DNA from: an uncultured Oscillospiraceae bacterium
GTDB lineage: Bacteria > Bacillota > Clostridia > Oscillospirales > Oscillospiraceae
Direction of reading: 5' to 3'
DNA length: 23,096 bases
Assembly: GCA_910588135.1 (NCBI GenBank)
Contig: CAJUOT010000043.1
Coordinates: 1-23,096, forward strand
Position 1 is the stretch's first letter, and each line of letters opens with the position of its first letter. The notes beneath the pieces are model-generated. The model had not been told where the DNA came from, made no database searches, and saw only the letters and a program-made list of their open reading frames with translations. The translations under genes and the position numbers were made by a program. Positions 1 to 5,441 of the stretch are shown one piece after another.

Positions 1-248
1 GCCCGCTTGGCAGGAAGCGCCCCGTCCCGGTATGTAAGGGTGACGAACAGATCCCGCCCGGTGAAGTTGGCCGCCAGGAGCATTTCCAGCTTGCCCCTGG
101 CGGTCTTATCGTTCATGCGCTGCTGGGCGGCGGCGGTTATGCGGGACTTTTCCGCCCTGGCCCGCTCACCGTCCCGGGGTTCCGGGGCCGTGTAGAGGAT
201 GGTTTTCACCAGGCGGCCCGCCGTGATGGTTTTCTTTCGCTTTGCCAT
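1..248 (-). CDS. Probable HUH rolling-circle replication initiator, N-terminal part (runs off left edge)
   Basis: The frame is open from an ATG at 248 to the window edge, giving the first 82 residues of a basic protein. Around residues 65-77 it has the string DLFVTLTYRDGALP. The hydrophobic 'FVTLTY' pattern followed by a charged residue and 'LP' is the usual motif I of HUH replication-associated proteins (G2P/ORF2-type Rep) found in small integrative elements, phages and plasmids of Firmicutes. The HUH motif and the catalytic tyrosine would lie beyond the edge, so the assignment rests on one motif plus context. It is the last visible gene of a leftward operon of small regulatory genes, 12 bases after the ImmA-like gene. 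Such a Rep would nick double-stranded DNA to replicate or mobilise the excised element. A relaxase or phage replication protein A is the alternative. Confidence 0.55.
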   Translation of the reverse strand, partial: MAKRKKTITAGRLVKTILYTAPEPRDGERARAEKSRITAAAQQRMNDKTARGKLEMLLAANFTGRDLFVTLTYRDGALPAKR

Positions 249-260
249 GCCGCGCCCCGC

Positions 261-683
261 TCAGTGTGCGGCGCCGGCCCGCTGCTCCGCCGCCAGTTCT
301 AAGGCGGTGTTTTGATCCTGCCGATATTCCAAGTCCTGCTGTTGGAATCTCCAATTCGCCCTTGCAAGCCTCCAGAGGATCCGCACCGCCAGCAAGTTTG
401 CCTTGAGCCTTTCCCACCTGGTCAGCCTTTCTGTTTCCTGCCCGTTCAAATAGCCCAGGACAAAATAGGCTAGGGCTGTGGCCACGGAAAAGCGAATTGC
501 TCGGGCCGAGCGGGTGGCGTCAAAAAAGATGATCGGCGTTCCGCGGTAGAGACAGGTCATCCAGGAATTTTCCTTTGCCACCTGTTCAAGATGAAGTTTT
601 CCGATTAACTCCACCCTGGTTTCATATGAGAAAACACGTACACCTAAATATCTGCAAATATCATTGAGATCAACACGCTTCAC
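261..683 (-). CDS. ImmA/IrrE-like protein with a degenerate zinc site
   Basis: Start chosen at GTG 683 because it overlaps the stop of the upstream gene (GTGA), giving 140 residues; longer ATG starts would run deep into that gene. Residues 1-80 follow the ImmA/IrrE metallopeptidase layout: an N-terminal helix with 'LGVRVF', a strand 'YRGTPIIFFD' (about 47-55) and then 'RFSVATALAYFVLGY' (64-78). In active relatives the last segment reads like RFTLAHELGHxLLGH. Here both zinc histidines and the catalytic glutamate are replaced (T69, A70, Y73), so proteolysis is not expected. The C-terminal 60 residues are helical and rich in R, Q and E. Active ImmA proteins cleave the XRE repressor of their own mobile element; this one may instead bind the repressor or act as a decoy. 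The family call is by pattern, without alignment. Confidence 0.55.
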   Translation of the reverse strand: MKRVDLNDICRYLGVRVFSYETRVELIGKLHLEQVAKENSWMTCLYRGTPIIFFDATRSARAIRFSVATALAYFVLGYLNGQETERLTRWERLKANLLAVRILWRLARANWRFQQQDLEYRQDQNTALELAAEQRAGAAH

Positions 684-964
684 GCTTGAAAAACCCCCGT
701 CCTTGTGGTATGATGGGAAGCGGAAACAGCGCCAGCCAAAGCCTGTTCCGCTCCGCCGTCCTGGTGTGTCAGCACCTGGGCGGCTTCTTTTTGCCCTCCG
801 GCCTGTTCCCGCACCCACTCCGCCAGCAGCTCCTTGGAAATCAGCCGCCGCCCGCCCACGTAAAGCGTAGGGAACCCCTCTCTGTGGATCAGGTTATACA
901 TGGTGTGCCGGGACACGCCCAGGGCCTGCGCCGCCTCTGTAACGCTGTATGTAAGCTCAGCCAT
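680..964 (-). CDS. Excisionase-like helix-turn-helix protein
   Basis: A 94-residue protein starting at ATG 964, which overlaps the preceding 34-codon gene by 8 bases; an AGGGGG stretch lies about 10 bases upstream. Residues 5-52 form a MerR/excisionase-type winged helix: 'YSVTEAAQALGVSRHTMYNLI' (split here as YSVTEAAQALGV and SRHTMYNLI) followed by the wing 'GFPTLYVGGRRLISKELLAEWV'-like pattern, which is the HTH_17 signature (helix, turn, helix, then a G-x-R-R-hydrophobic strand). The C-terminal 35 residues are low in predicted structure. Proteins of this type bend attachment-site DNA for excision or act as local regulators. It lies in the leftward operon of an element that also encodes a tyrosine integrase, which fits an excisionase, but a replication or transcription regulator is equally possible. 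Confidence 0.7.
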   Translation of the reverse strand: MAELTYSVTEAAQALGVSRHTMYNLIHREGFPTLYVGGRRLISKELLAEWVREQAGGQKEAAQVLTHQDGGAEQALAGAVSASHHTTRTGVFQA

Positions 965-1061
965 GCCCGCGCCCCCTGTCCGGCCACACCGCCAGCAGGG
1001 CGGCCCCCAGCGTGGCATAGGTACGGCCCCGGTAGTGCCACTTGCCCTTGTAGAACTTCAT
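957..1061 (-). CDS. 34-residue basic mini-protein, coupled in operon
   Basis: ATG at 1061-1059 overlaps the TGA of the upstream two-XRE gene (ATGA), and the TGA at 959-957 lies inside the start region of the next HTH gene (8-base overlap). The product begins MKFYKGKWHYRGRTYATL and is rich in K, R, Y and W with a short hydrophobic helix (AALLAVW). I recognise no named family. The overlapping stop and start on both sides is strong evidence that it is translated, by coupling, rather than a chance frame. Function unknown; a small DNA-binding or protein-binding accessory of the element is a guess. Confidence 0.55.
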   Translation of the reverse strand: MKFYKGKWHYRGRTYATLGAALLAVWPDRGRGHG

Positions 1062-1543
1062 GCTTTGCCCTCCCTCTTGATGAGATCGCCCGCGGCCACG
1101 CCCAGCGTGTCCGCCAGCTTGTCCACGGTCTCCGCCTTTTTGGCCTCCGCGCCCCTGGTGATGGAGCGCACCGTCTCAGGCGTCACCCCGGCCCGCTTTG
1201 CCAGCTGCGCGGCGGTCAGCCCCGAGCGGGCCAGGGCCTGCGCAAAGCGGGCCGTATTTACCCGCACCTGTCCGGCGGGCAGCTTCGGCGGCTCCGGCTC
1301 CCGGGACGATCCCCCGCCCGCTCGGCCATTGCCTTTGCATACGGCCACCACTCCCACGGCAATTTCATCCAATCCCACGTCCAGCGCCTGGGCGATCCGG
1401 GCCAGCGTGTCGGGCTGTACGTTCATGCCGCAGATAATGGCGGCGGTGGTCTGGGGCGGCAGTCCTGCGGCCCGGGCCACGGCCTCGACGGTCATATGCG
1501 CCTGTGCCATGATCTGCTTTACCTTTTTGCGGTCTGCTTTCAT
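1058..1543 (-). CDS. Regulator with two XRE helix-turn-helix domains
   Basis: ATG at 1543 is preceded by AAAGGAG at 8 bases, giving 161 residues. Two Cro/CI-type domains are visible: residues 7-50 ('IMAQAHMTVEAVARAAGLPPQTTAAII' pattern in pieces: MTVEAVARAAGL, then PPQTTAAIICG) and about 98-150 (LTAAQLAKRAGV, TPETVRSITRGA). A flexible linker rich in G, P, E and S joins them. Each domain keeps the helix-turn-helix core and the 'A-L-x-V' packing segment (RIAQALDVGLDEI and KLADTLGVAAGDLI). Most XRE proteins carry one such domain and dimerise; a tandem pair in one chain may bind as a monomer to two half-sites or bridge two operators. It starts 4 bases after the Rha-type gene and overlaps the next gene by 4 bases. 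Confidence 0.75.
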   Translation of the reverse strand: MKADRKKVKQIMAQAHMTVEAVARAAGLPPQTTAAIICGMNVQPDTLARIAQALDVGLDEIAVGVVAVCKGNGRAGGGSSREPEPPKLPAGQVRVNTARFAQALARSGLTAAQLAKRAGVTPETVRSITRGAEAKKAETVDKLADTLGVAAGDLIKREGKA

Positions 1544-1547
1544 GCTG

Positions 1548-2159
1548 TCACTCCTTTCCGGCCGGCGCGCCCACGGCGGGGAACGCCGCCAGCCTGTCCC
1601 TGATTGCCCGGTAAATAGCCCAGTATGGAACCCCGGCCTCAATGCCCGCCGTGATCTCCCGGGCTATGGTCTGCTCCACCAGCAGCAGGGCGGTGAGCTG
1701 CACCACCTGGGCCCTGTCCCGCTCGGCAATGCCCAGCGAGCGGGCGTCCTGCCAGACGGGGGAGGCCCGTTCCAGGAGCAGGGAGCGCATGGCGTAGAAC
1801 TGCCGCACCAGCTCCTTTTTGAACGCCACCACAACGGGGGTATTCTTCAGCAGGGTGAGCAGGAACGTGGCTTGCTGCTCGTTCAGTATGTAGCCTATAG
1901 CCTTTCTACCCCGTGTTTCCTGGCCTTTTATTTCGGGCGCATATGCGACAGAAATAGTTTCACGGGGTGCCTGATATGCGATAACCCTTCCGAATGCCTC
2001 AAGGTCTGTCTGGTACTTGCGGATAGCGTCCCTGACGCGCCGGTGGTTGATACCTGTGCCAGCCGCTATGATCTCGCTGGTGGTATACGGTTCCCCTGTC
2101 GCCCGCTGTGGGGCGAGGACAAGGGAAGCGGGGCCCGCCCGCTCGGTTTCTTGTTTCAT
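1548..2159 (-). CDS. Rha-type phage regulatory protein (antirepressor-like)
   Basis: 203 residues, ATG at 2159 with GGAGG 9 bases upstream. The N-terminal half has the layout of phage pRha proteins: 'YTTSEIIAAGTGINHRRVRD' (residues 25-44, a winged-helix DNA-binding segment), then a strand pair with 'GRKAIGYILNEQQATFLLTL' (84-103), which matches the Rha/KilA-N style 'YxLxExQAxxLLxL' motif, followed by 'VVAFKKELVRQFYAMR' (109-124), a near-diagnostic segment of Rha and antirepressor proteins. The C-terminal part is helical. Rha proteins are named for interfering with growth of phages lacking IHF and sit in prophage early regions. Spacing to the genes on both sides is 3-4 bases, so it belongs to the leftward operon. 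Confidence 0.75.
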   Translation of the reverse strand: MKQETERAGPASLVLAPQRATGEPYTTSEIIAAGTGINHRRVRDAIRKYQTDLEAFGRVIAYQAPRETISVAYAPEIKGQETRGRKAIGYILNEQQATFLLTLLKNTPVVVAFKKELVRQFYAMRSLLLERASPVWQDARSLGIAERDRAQVVQLTALLLVEQTIAREITAGIEAGVPYWAIYRAIRDRLAAFPAVGAPAGKE

Positions 2160-2162
2160 CGG

Positions 2163-2360
2163 CTACACCTCCGCAATTATGTCCGTTACAGGAACCCCCA
2201 GGCCCGCCGCAAGCTTCCCGGCTGTCTTGGGCTCACAGGTTCCGCGCCGGATGATGGTACTAATACTTTGCCGGGAAATGCCGCACCTTTCGGCAAAATC
2301 CTTTTTGCTTAAACCCTTTTCAGCCAGCATTTTTTCAATGTTCTGTGATTTGATAGTCAT
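2163..2360 (-). CDS. Cro-like XRE regulator, first gene of leftward operon
   Basis: 65 residues, almost entirely one helix-turn-helix domain: 'IEKMLAEKGLSKKDFAERCG' (8-27) then 'ISRQSISTIIRRG' (28-40) and a C-terminal packing helix ending 'GVPVTDIIAEV'. There is no dimerisation domain beyond the XRE fold, as in Cro. It follows a strong leftward promoter by about 40 bases, with GAGGA upstream of the ATG, and is divergent from the 166-residue repressor. In a lysogeny-type switch it would be the early-side repressor that shuts off the divergent gene. It is 3 bases from the Rha-type gene. Confidence 0.75.
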   Translation of the reverse strand: MTIKSQNIEKMLAEKGLSKKDFAERCGISRQSISTIIRRGTCEPKTAGKLAAGLGVPVTDIIAEV

Positions 2361-2380
2361 TCGCTTATCCTCACAATTCG

Positions 2381-2452
2381 TCAGATATTTTTGTGCCTGT
2401 CCTAAAGTATAACAGACACAAAACTTCCTGTCAACTATTTTCAGATATTTTT
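2381..2452. repeat. Operator-like repeats between divergent repressor genes
   Basis: TCAGATATTTTT occurs at 2381-2392 and again at 2441-2452, 60 bases apart, with similar flanking sequence after each copy. Between them TTTTGTGCCTGT (2389-2400) and ACAGACACAAAA (2412-2423) form a 12-bp inverted repeat with one mismatch and an 11-base spacer. The first copy and the inverted repeat overlie the leftward promoter and the second copy abuts the rightward -35 box. This is what operators for the two XRE proteins would look like; binding itself is inferred. Confidence 0.6.
2406..2434 (-). promoter_or_regulatory. Strong leftward sigma-70 promoter (early operon)
   Basis: On the minus strand TTGACA (2434-2429) and TATACT (2411-2406) are separated by exactly 17 bases. 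Transcription would start near 2399 and enter the Cro-like gene. The right arm of an inverted repeat (2412-2423) fills the spacer, so a repressor bound there would block the polymerase. Confidence 0.8.
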
Positions 2453-2453
2453 C

Positions 2454-2482
2454 TTGCTGTTAGGAAATTTGTGTGCTATAGT
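2454..2482 (+). promoter_or_regulatory. Rightward promoter of XRE repressor gene
   Basis: TTGCTG (2454-2459) and TATAGT (2477-2482) are 17 bases apart. The start would fall near 2489, leaving a leader of about 10 bases with a GGGGTG ribosome site directly before the ATG at 2500. The -35 is off consensus, so this promoter should be weaker than the leftward one. Confidence 0.65.
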
Positions 2483-2499
2483 GTACTTGGGGTGATGTA

Positions 2500-3000
2500 A
2501 TGACTACAGCCGAAAAAATTAGAGCGGCACGGAAGAAGGCTGGCCTAACTCAAAAGCAACTTGGCGATTTATGCGGAATAGCCGAACCGACCATTCGTAA
2601 ATATGAACTTGGTAAGCTCAACCCCAAGAAGGAAACCCTTGAGAAAATTTCTACACCGCTTGGCATATTCTGGTTGGATTTAGTGGGTGACAGCATAGAT
2701 GATTATGCAAAGGCCGATAAGTTGGATAATGATTTTGAGCACGCTTGGGATGATTGGCTTCACCTAAATAGAATATTTTTTACGTATTGGGGGCAAGAAG
2801 GAAAAACAGGTTTATTGATTTTCTTTTTAGATTCCAATGAATCCTTCTTTTTGGCAAGCGATCAAGTGACCCAGTTACCGCAAGATAGCATTAATGCCGT
2901 TAAGAACTTGATTAGGAGTAGGGGGCGCAAACCTCTTGGCCTGCAATCAGATGCCACCCCACGAATGGATGCGCTTCAGGAGCCCCCAGAGTGCGAGTAG
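2500..3000 (+). CDS. XRE-family repressor (CI-like) with unknown C-terminal domain
   Basis: 166 residues. Residues 3-57 are a classical Cro/CI domain: 'AEKIRAARKKAGLTQKQLGD' then 'LCGIAEPTIRKYELG', with the packing helix 'ETLEKISTPLGI'. The remaining 110 residues contain a strand 'KTGLLIFFLDSNESFFLAS' (102-120) and match no domain I recognise; there is no LexA-type Ser-Lys protease site, so control by self-cleavage is not expected. The gene is visibly richer in A+T than its neighbours, which suggests separate ancestry. It is divergent from the leftward operon and convergent with the toxin mRNA. The likely job is to keep the mobile element quiescent. Possible inactivation partner in such elements is an ImmA protease, but the copy in this window lacks catalytic residues. 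Confidence 0.75.
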   Translation: MTTAEKIRAARKKAGLTQKQLGDLCGIAEPTIRKYELGKLNPKKETLEKISTPLGIFWLDLVGDSIDDYAKADKLDNDFEHAWDDWLHLNRIFFTYWGQEGKTGLLIFFLDSNESFFLASDQVTQLPQDSINAVKNLIRSRGRKPLGLQSDATPRMDALQEPPECE

Positions 3001-3056
3001 AGGGGACGGTACTTCACCGTACCCCAGCAAATTCCCAAGCGCCTGTGATTTTGGGC

Positions 3057-3083
3057 AAAAAAAGAGCCGCCCTTGTGGGCGGC
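3057..3083 (-). terminator. Rho-independent terminator of toxin mRNA
   Basis: Read on the minus strand, GCCGCCC-ACAA-GGGCGGC (3083-3066) is followed by TCTTTTTTT. It is the first strong minus-strand terminator after the toxin gene and would define a toxin transcript of roughly 380 bases with a long 3' untranslated part. Confidence 0.75.
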
Positions 3084-3132
3084 GGGCGGTTCCAACGGGT
3101 GCATAGCTGTGCGCCTGTGTGCGCATATGTCC

Positions 3133-3161
3133 TTGACAATTTCATCAACAGCGGTTATACT
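3133..3161 (+). promoter_or_regulatory. Consensus promoter of antisense antitoxin RNA
   Basis: TTGACA (3133-3138), 17-base spacer, TATACT (3156-3161). There is no convincing reading frame downstream before the terminator at 3213-3256, so the promoter appears to serve a short non-coding RNA. Its strength fits an antitoxin RNA that must be in excess of its target. Confidence 0.8.
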
Positions 3162-3167
3162 GGAAAT

Positions 3168-3256
3168 AGAAAGGGCGCTGCCGGTAGACGGTTAGCCCCC
3201 TATATTGCGATTGAAGTAACCGCTAAAGCTGGGGAGCTGGGCGGTTACTTCTTTTT
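3168..3256 (+). ncRNA. Antisense RNA antitoxin, about 89 nt
   Basis: The RNA is bounded by a consensus sigma-70 promoter and a rho-independent hairpin with a U-run. It lies wholly on the opposite strand to the toxin transcript, covering the last four toxin codons and about 75 bases of the toxin 3' untranslated region. This 3'-end overlap is the layout of TxpA/RatA-type type I systems, where pairing leads to degradation of the toxin mRNA. The start is inferred from the -10 position. No expression evidence is available. Confidence 0.65.
3213..3256 (+). terminator. Terminator of antisense RNA overlapping toxin stop codon
   Basis: GAAGTAACCGC (3213-3223) pairs with GCGGTTACTTC (3241-3251), an 11-bp perfect stem, followed by TTTTT. 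The toxin stop codon lies inside the right arm, on the other strand. There is no U-run in the opposite direction, so the toxin mRNA should read through to the terminator at 3057-3083. Confidence 0.8.
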
Positions 3257-3334
3257 GTTCTGCACCTGAATGAACAGGCCGACAATACCAATGACCACGA
3301 GACAGAACTGAAACAGCTCTGAATGTGTAAGCAT
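3245..3334 (-). CDS. Type I toxin, small hydrophobic membrane peptide (holin-like toxin family)
   Basis: 29 residues starting at ATG 3334 with AGGAGGGGG upstream. The peptide has a polar start (MLTHSELFQF), one hydrophobic helix (CLVVIGIVGLFIQV, residues 11-24) and a lysine tail (NKKK). This is the pattern of the 'putative holin-like toxin' family common in Clostridia, related in style to TxpA and BsrG, which insert in the inner membrane and stop growth. A longer upstream start exists in the same frame but lacks a ribosome site and adds a Pro/Gly-rich part unlike the family. The gene has its own promoter and terminator, a hairpin over its ribosome site and an antisense RNA at the 3' end. It probably stabilises the mobile element. 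Confidence 0.7.
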   Translation of the reverse strand: MLTHSELFQFCLVVIGIVGLFIQVQNKKK

Positions 3335-3339
3335 AGGCA

Positions 3340-3361
3340 CCCCCTCCTTTCGCAGAGGGGG
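3340..3361 (-). promoter_or_regulatory. Hairpin masking toxin ribosome binding site
   Basis: On the toxin mRNA CCCCCTC (3361-3355) pairs perfectly with GAGGGGG (3346-3340) around an 8-base loop. The right arm contains most of the toxin Shine-Dalgarno sequence. Such masking limits toxin translation before the antisense RNA acts, as known for other type I toxins. Confidence 0.65.
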
Positions 3362-3440
3362 CAAGAAGTCCCCTCCGGGATGGAGAGGCCAACCGCCTAC
3401 CGTTACTGGCAGCGCTGAAAGATAATTCTTTCCTGGCCCC

Positions 3441-3469
3441 AGCATATCACAGCATACGCCAAAAATCAA
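3441..3469 (-). promoter_or_regulatory. Promoter of toxin mRNA
   Basis: On the minus strand TTGATT (3469-3464) and TATGCT (3446-3441) are 17 bases apart. The start near 3434 leaves a structured leader of about 100 bases before the toxin ATG. Confidence 0.7.
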
Positions 3470-3470
3470 C

Positions 3471-3509
3471 AAAAAAGAACCGCCCCCGGTGCTGCTACAC
3501 CAGGGACGG
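3471..3509 (-). terminator. Minus-strand terminator insulating the toxin locus
   Basis: On the minus strand CCGTCCCTGGTG (3509-3498) pairs with CACCGGGGGCGG (3491-3480), 12 bp with two G-T pairs, followed by TTCTTTTTT. It lies just upstream of the toxin promoter and would stop antisense transcription arriving through the integrase gene, for instance from the minus-strand tRNA operon. Confidence 0.75.
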
Positions 3510-3513
3510 CCAT

Positions 3514-3547
3514 AGGGGCAACAAACTTTCGACGGCCTGTTGCCCCT
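3514..3547 (+). promoter_or_regulatory. Hairpin in integrase leader
   Basis: AGGGGCAACA (3514-3523) pairs with TGTTGCCCCT (3538-3547), a perfect 10-bp stem, 30 bases before the integrase ATG. The following CTATTCTAT is a poor U-run. It could be a weak terminator or attenuator limiting integrase expression. Confidence 0.45.
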
Positions 3548-3577
3548 CTATTCTATCAGAAATCGGAGGGAAAATCA

Positions 3578-4774
3578 ATGGCGAGAAAAGGCACGCGCAG
3601 CGCCCAGGGCGGCGGCACAATCCGCAAGAAAACCGTCACCCGCTCGGGGACTGAGTATACCTATTGGGAGGCCCGGATCACCGTTGGGCGCGATCCTGGC
3701 ACCGGGAAACAGATCCAGCGCTCTTTTTCCGGCAAGACCCAAAAGGAAGTCAGGGAGAAGCTACAGGCCGCCGCTGTGGAAATCAGCAGGGGCACATACC
3801 AGACCCCCAACAAGATCACCGTATCTGCCTGGATGGAGGAATGGCTTACCACGTTCTGCGCCAACAAGGTGAAGCCGCTGACCCTCCAAAGCTATGCCGC
3901 CATCATCAAGAACCACATCGTGCCCGCCCTGGGGGCCGTGGAGCTCCAGGCCGTCCGGGGCGCACAGATCCAGCGGCTCTATAATTCCATGACCCGAGCG
4001 GGCCTGTCGGGAAAGACGGTCAAGAATGTGTCCGCCGTGCTTCACAAGGCGTTCAGCGTGGCACTGAAGCAGGGGATCATAGCGGCCAACCCCTGCGATG
4101 CGGCGGAGCTGCCTAAAGCGGAGCACAAAGAGATCTGCCCGCTCGCGGACAGCGAGATACCCCGGTTCCTGGCCGCCATTGACGGCTCCCCTATGCGCAA
4201 CGCCTACGCCCTGTGCCTGTTCGCAGGGCTCCGGGAGGGGGAGTGCCTGGGCCTGTCCTGGAAGCAGGTAGACTTCGAGCGGGGCCGGATCACGGTAAGC
4301 CAACAACTTCAGCGGGAGAAGGCCAAGGGCGGCAGATACTACATTGCCCCCAGCACAAAGAGCGGGAAGCCCCGCACCGTCGAGCTTCCGCCCATTGCCC
4401 TTGAATACCTCCGGGCCGAGCGGGTGAAGCAGATAGAGAACCGGCTCAAAGCTGGGCCCATCTGGAGCAACCCGGACGATTTGGTGTTCACGGATGAGTC
4501 CGGCACCCATTACGCCACCCACACCTTTTACAAGCGGTTCAAGGCCATTGCGGCCAGCATTGGCCGCCCGGACGCGCGGCCCCACGATCTCCGGCACACG
4601 GCGGCCACCGTTGCCATTGCCAGCGGGGCGGACGTGAAGAGCGTCCAGGAGCTGTTGGGCCATGCCACGGCCAGCTTTACCCTGAACGTGTATGCCCACA
4701 CCTCTGAGAAGATGATGAAGGACACAGCGGCGCGGGTGCAAAACTACTATGACAGCATGGCGTCGGGCGGGTAA
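3578..4774 (+). CDS. int: Tyrosine recombinase integrase of the mobile element
   Basis: 398 residues, ATG at 3578 with GGAGG 10 bases upstream. Domains in order: an arm-site DNA-binding domain (about 10-65, with 'YWEARITVGRDPGTGKQIQ'-type strands), the SAM-like core-binding domain (about 80-165) and the catalytic domain (180-390). All catalytic residues are present: R219 in 'GLREGE', a likely K261, H336 and R339 in 'HDLRH', H362 in 'LLGHA' and the nucleophile Y372 in 'LNVYAH'. It cuts and rejoins the element and chromosome attachment sites. It is the last element gene and points at the 3' end of tRNA-Ser(GCT) 90 bases away, the usual position for an integrase next to its target. A decayed close relative lies at 18651-19303. 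Confidence 0.95.
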   Translation: MARKGTRSAQGGGTIRKKTVTRSGTEYTYWEARITVGRDPGTGKQIQRSFSGKTQKEVREKLQAAAVEISRGTYQTPNKITVSAWMEEWLTTFCANKVKPLTLQSYAAIIKNHIVPALGAVELQAVRGAQIQRLYNSMTRAGLSGKTVKNVSAVLHKAFSVALKQGIIAANPCDAAELPKAEHKEICPLADSEIPRFLAAIDGSPMRNAYALCLFAGLREGECLGLSWKQVDFERGRITVSQQLQREKAKGGRYYIAPSTKSGKPRTVELPPIALEYLRAERVKQIENRLKAGPIWSNPDDLVFTDESGTHYATHTFYKRFKAIAASIGRPDARPHDLRHTAATVAIASGADVKSVQELLGHATASFTLNVYAHTSEKMMKDTAARVQNYYDSMASGG

Positions 4775-4825
4775 AAAATCTGTAAAGGGAAAAAATAAGG
4801 GAAAACAACTCTTTGAGAACAGCAA

Positions 4826-4859
4826 AAAAGCCTTGTACCCGTTGGGGCGCAAGGCTTTT
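4826..4859. terminator. Bidirectional terminator between integrase and tRNA-Ser genes
   Basis: AAAAGCCTTG (4826-4835) pairs with CAAGGCTTTT (4850-4859). On the minus strand the stem is followed by extra Ts (six in a row), which ends the tRNA transcript; on the plus strand it ends the integrase transcript less strongly. Confidence 0.75.
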
Positions 4860-4863
4860 GCAT

Positions 4864-4954
4864 TGGCGCGGAAGGAGGGATTTGAACCCTCGCACGGTTT
4901 TACCCGCCTACTCCCTTAGCAGGGGAGCCCCTTCGGCCACTTGGGTACTTCCGC
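4864..4954 (-). tRNA. tRNA-Ser (anticodon GCT), probable integration target
   Basis: On the minus strand a 7-bp acceptor stem (GCGGAAG/CTTCCGC), discriminator G and an encoded CCA are present. The anticodon arm CTCCC-CTGCTAA-GGGAG gives anticodon GCT, reading AGC/AGU. A long variable arm and the T-loop GGTTCAAATCC mark a class II serine tRNA. The integrase-bearing element ends next to its 3' end; an element attachment core within this 3' end is likely but the other end of the element is outside the window. Confidence 0.95.
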
Positions 4955-4989
4955 GTGTCGAAAAACATCGAAAAGATGAAATTGTAATC

Positions 4990-5076
4990 TGGCGGAGAGA
5001 GTGGGATTCGAACCCACGGCCCTTTCGGGTCACCGGTTTTCAAGACCGGCTCCTTAAACCACTCGGACATCTCTCC
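4990..5076 (-). tRNA. tRNA-Ser (anticodon TGA)
   Basis: Acceptor stem GGAGAGA/TCTCTCC, discriminator G and encoded CCA. The anticodon arm CCGGT-CTTGAAA-ACCGG gives TGA, reading UCA-type codons. A long variable arm (GACCCGAAAGGGCC) identifies a serine tRNA. It is the first gene of a two-tRNA operon read leftward. Confidence 0.95.
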
Positions 5077-5105
5077 GAATCGGCGGCCGTTCAGGATCGT
5101 TTGCT

Positions 5106-5134
5106 ATGATACCATACCGGGATTGGTTTGTCAA
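5106..5134 (-). promoter_or_regulatory. Promoter of the tRNA-Ser operon
   Basis: On the minus strand TTGACA (5134-5129) and TATCAT (5111-5106) are 17 bases apart, 30 bases before the first tRNA. Confidence 0.8.
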
Positions 5135-5441
5135 TGGGTAAAAGTTTGCCCCCTTTCTTCATGTACGCAGAGAGACAGCTATTCCGGGCCGGATGTCGGG
5201 GACGGTGCAGCCCGGAATAACAAATAAATGAAAAACGTCATCGTGCTACTGACGGGAAGCTGCTTTTTCGGCAGCAAATCCCCTTCCCCATTGTCCGCCG
5301 TCTGAACCGTAGCAATGGCACGGCAAGGCGTCCGGCAAAAGTAAGGTGCCGCAACGAAGTATTTATGTACCACAGGGCTGCTGTGATTGCCTCATATTTA
5401 GGAAAGCGCAGTTTCAAAGGCTTTTCATGCATTGGCGGATA
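5135..5441. other. Gene-poor stretch with one inverted repeat
   Basis: No convincing gene. TATTCCGGGC (5180-5189) and GCCCGGAATA (5210-5219) form a perfect 10-bp inverted repeat with a 20-base loop and no U-run. Short frames on both strands match nothing I recognise. The stretch lies between the tRNA operon and a recombinase remnant and is probably insertion debris. Confidence 0.4.

Noticed and set aside
686..2312. Long plus-strand open frames over the leftward operon (305 and 470 codons)
   Set aside because: They are rich in Pro, Arg, Cys and Ser with no domain, and lie opposite a chain of well-spaced genes with ribosome sites; they are shadows caused by high GC.
2660..2700. TAGTGGGTGAC inside the XRE repressor as a further copy of the 11-bp repeat
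   Set aside because: It differs at the end, lies in coding sequence and is isolated, so it is most likely chance.
3190..3392. Second coding frame overlapping the toxin (66 codons, minus strand)
   Set aside because: It is in another frame through the toxin, lacks a family match and its start has no better ribosome site than the toxin.
3761..4852. 363-codon minus-strand frame opposite the integrase
   Set aside because: No ribosome site or recognisable domain; it mirrors the integrase codons and covers the whole catalytic domain.
5180..5219. Inverted repeat as a rho-independent terminator
   Set aside because: The loop is 20 bases and no U-run follows on either strand, so termination is not supported.
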